From Lachnospiraceae bacterium UBA7196 (GTDB lineage Bacteria; Bacillota; Clostridia; Lachnospirales; Lachnospiraceae), in contig DKUU01000018.1 in NCBI GenBank assembly GCA_002490835.1, positions 272,648-336,647 of the forward strand: DNA of 64,000 nt. Direction: 5' to 3'. Below the pieces are notes generated by a model. That model was not told where the DNA came from. It saw nothing but the letters and a program-made list of their open reading frames with translations, and did not search any database. Positions 62,730 through 64,000 of this stretch are shown one piece after another. Positions within the stretch are counted from its first letter, which is position 1; each line of letters opens with the position of its first letter. Made by a program: the position numbers and the translations under genes.

Positions 62730-63399
62730 CGAACATTTTTTGCGGACCATTTCCCTACAGCTTGCGGAGGCGGATCATGAAATGGTCTGTGCCCCGAACG
62801 GGGAGCAGGCGGTCAAAGTCCTGCGCAGGGAGCGGGTCGATCTCATCCTTTTGGAAGGTGTGCTTCCCGACGGCGACGGCTGTCAGCTCTGTCTAAGGAT
62901 ACGGGGCGGGGAGGGCGGATTTACCGGCCCTGTCATTCTTTTAAGCGGCGCGGCCCACAGCATGGAAATCGTGCGTGCATTGCGCAGCGGCGGCAGCGAT
63001 TATCTTGTCAAACCGGTGGATAGGGGCATCCTGCGGGAGCGCATTGAGGAAAATCTGCGGCGTTTCCGGAGTACCGGATCTAAGAAGGACAGACGGTGGT
63101 TTAAGCAGTTTATGATCGACAACAGCCGTCGGGAAGTGTATCGGGTAGAGGAAGGAAGGCTGGGGCGGCAGATTTTTTTGTCGCCGTTAGAGTACGCGGT
63201 TTTGGAGGCGCTGATCAGGCATCAGGATGAAGTCGCGCTTTACAGGGACCTATACCGGGACGTGTGGCAGCAGGAAGATCTGGGAGATGTGCGTTCCCTG
63301 ATGGTGCATGTCTCAAACCTGCGAAAGAAAGTGGATCAAAATCATACGGAGATGATCGTGGCGGTGCGCGGCGTCGGTTATTTGTTTCAGGATGCGTAA
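62686..63399 (+). CDS. Atypical OmpR-family response regulator with Glu at the phosphorylation site
   Basis: The 237-residue protein has receiver and winged-helix domains. The acidic pair that normally reads DD after the first strand is GN here (ILYVGNDEH), and the phospho-acceptor Asp is Glu57 (LILLEGVLPDGDG); Ser87 and Lys109 (YLVKPVD) remain. The DNA-binding part is normal (LSPLEYAVLEALIRH, LMVHVSNLRKKVD, RGVGYLFQD). It probably works without phosphorylation or in a fixed active-like state. GTG 62686 follows GGGGGAGAGG; earlier in-frame starts lie well inside the kinase gene. Confidence 0.85.
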   Translation: MKETERTKILYVGNDEHFLRTISLQLAEADHEMVCAPNGEQAVKVLRRERVDLILLEGVLPDGDGCQLCLRIRGGEGGFTGPVILLSGAAHSMEIVRALRSGGSDYLVKPVDRGILRERIEENLRRFRSTGSKKDRRWFKQFMIDNSRREVYRVEEGRLGRQIFLSPLEYAVLEALIRHQDEVALYRDLYRDVWQQEDLGDVRSLMVHVSNLRKKVDQNHTEMIVAVRGVGYLFQDA

Positions 63400-63446
63400 A
63401 CCTTTAAGGAACCTTAAACCAACTGACCGGATAGCTGTGCTATGAT
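63399..63446 (+). promoter_or_regulatory. Direct-repeat activator site and -10 box upstream of the last gene
   Basis: AACCTT occurs at 63399-63404 and 63410-63415, an exact 11-bp period, with a weaker third half at 63421. TATGAT at 63441-63446 is the likely -10; no -35 is present. The layout fits an OmpR/PhoB-type activator, possibly the atypical regulator encoded just before it. Confidence 0.45.
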
Positions 63447-63526
63447 GAAAAAAATGCAGCGGGAGAAGGCAGCGGATAGCAATACATGCGCGCCGCGTCC
63501 TGCACGGAAAGAAAGGAGTCTGTCAG

Positions 63527-64000
63527 GTGAAAGGCAGCGAATCATTAGCGTTTAGCAGAAACAGGTACTACAGGGGAAAGATGCTGACATCGGCGGATTT
63601 TGATGCCGAGCAGCGTTATATGAACAACAAGAGACAGTTTGTGAACCGGATGGTCACCGGCGCGGGGATCGTCTGCGGATTAAACGTGGTCAGTCTGGAT
63701 GATCTGTCTTTTATGGTCGAAAGCGGCGTGGCGCTCGACGATACAGGGCGGGAGATTGTAATGGACAGTTCAGTAGTCAAAAAGCTGTCTGCGCTTTCCG
63801 GCTTCGAAACGCTGGAGAGCGGACGGGCCAGTCTGTGCATCCGCTATCAGGAAAACGAGACACAGCCGGTCTACGCGGTTGACGGACAGGATGGCGACAG
63901 GGAATTTGAGTACAATCGGATCGAGGACGGTTATGAACTGTTTTTGATAGACGCTGATAAGGCGGAGGAGGCGTTTGAGGCGGAAACGGAGTTTTACACG
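63527..64000 (+). CDS. N-terminal part of a contractile-injection-locus-type protein (runs off the window)
   Basis: An open frame from GTG 63527 continues to the right edge for 158 codons without a stop. AAAGGAG lies 8 bases upstream. The start RNRYYRGKMLTSADFDAEQRY followed by FVNRMVTGAGIVCGLNV resembles the conserved N terminus of proteins found in phage-tail-like (extracellular contractile injection) gene clusters, where similar RNRYFxGKLLTxxDFxxEQ and GxGVVxGLxV patterns occur. A beta-rich region with VESGVALDDTGREIVM follows. This assignment is from remembered patterns and is only tentative. Confidence 0.55.
   Translation, partial: MKGSESLAFSRNRYYRGKMLTSADFDAEQRYMNNKRQFVNRMVTGAGIVCGLNVVSLDDLSFMVESGVALDDTGREIVMDSSVVKKLSALSGFETLESGRASLCIRYQENETQPVYAVDGQDGDREFEYNRIEDGYELFLIDADKAEEAFEAETEFYT

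Overview
The window looks like chromosomal DNA of a spore-former-type Clostridia, most likely a Lachnospiraceae member. This rests on purine-rich AGGAGG ribosome-binding sites, the frequent use of GTG and TTG starts, Gram-positive envelope families (LCP ligase, HtrA with an N-terminal anchor, lipoproteins with a lipobox), a Csp-like subtilase, DUF4867 and DUF5722 proteins, and fairly GC-rich coding sequence on both flanks. No tRNA, rRNA or CRISPR array was seen.

Layout. 1-16.9 kb is a surface-polysaccharide region: several GT2 glycosyltransferases, phosphoglucomutase, a polyprenyl-phosphate sugar-1-phosphate transferase, an LCP ligase and glmS, which together supply sugar nucleotides, assemble chains and attach them to the wall. 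A MoxR / DUF58 / transglutaminase trio is embedded in it. 17-22.3 kb carries envelope and protein quality control: an HtrA protease with a Gln/Gly/Ser/Tyr-rich head, a ClpX-type unfoldase and a subtilase.

22.25-35.04 kb is a 12.7-kb AT-rich genomic island. It is bounded by a 56-bp imperfect direct repeat that duplicates the last codons of the subtilase gene, so it looks like an integration at a gene 3' end. It holds a KilA-N protein, a decayed Rpn-type nuclease gene, and a compact overlapping operon: CoiA-like zinc protein, coiled-coil/P-loop-like protein, a protein of unknown family, a 1726-residue DEAH helicase with DUF1998-type C terminus, and a D12-class adenine methylase. This resembles Druantia/DISARM-type phage defence but the gene set is not one I recognise. 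Two of its genes carry disabling mutations (an in-frame TAG; a frameshift plus TAA), so this copy appears to be decaying.

35-48.9 kb is carbohydrate metabolism and lipoproteins: a BMP-family binding protein, a DUF5722 lipoprotein, a GT2, a signal-peptidase-II-like protein, an oligo-1,6-glucosidase, carbamate kinase (minus strand), an FGGY sugar kinase, a large membrane protein, DUF4867 and a fucose-isomerase-family protein. 48.9-53.2 kb is a response regulator / kinase / ABC-FtsX module of the Bce peptide-resistance type. A minus-strand orphan FliD-like protein with an internal duplication follows.

54.8-58.6 kb is a PTS block (IIA-Glc, enzyme I, IICB). 58.7-63.4 kb has a LytS-type kinase with a SARP-type response regulator, a proline-rich Ig-like surface protein, and a degenerate two-component pair in which the kinase lacks a clear H-box and the regulator has Glu in place of the phospho-acceptor Asp. 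The last 474 bases start a gene resembling proteins of contractile-injection (phage-tail-like) loci, so such a locus may begin at the right edge.

Two non-coding themes recur. Four promoters carry direct repeats of 6-10 bp at an exact 11-bp period just upstream of a -10 box, three of them beside genes for winged-helix or SARP regulators. Two intergenic regions carry homologous nested hairpins with different but self-complementary outer arms and a shared core, and two more contain runs of perfect stem-loops.
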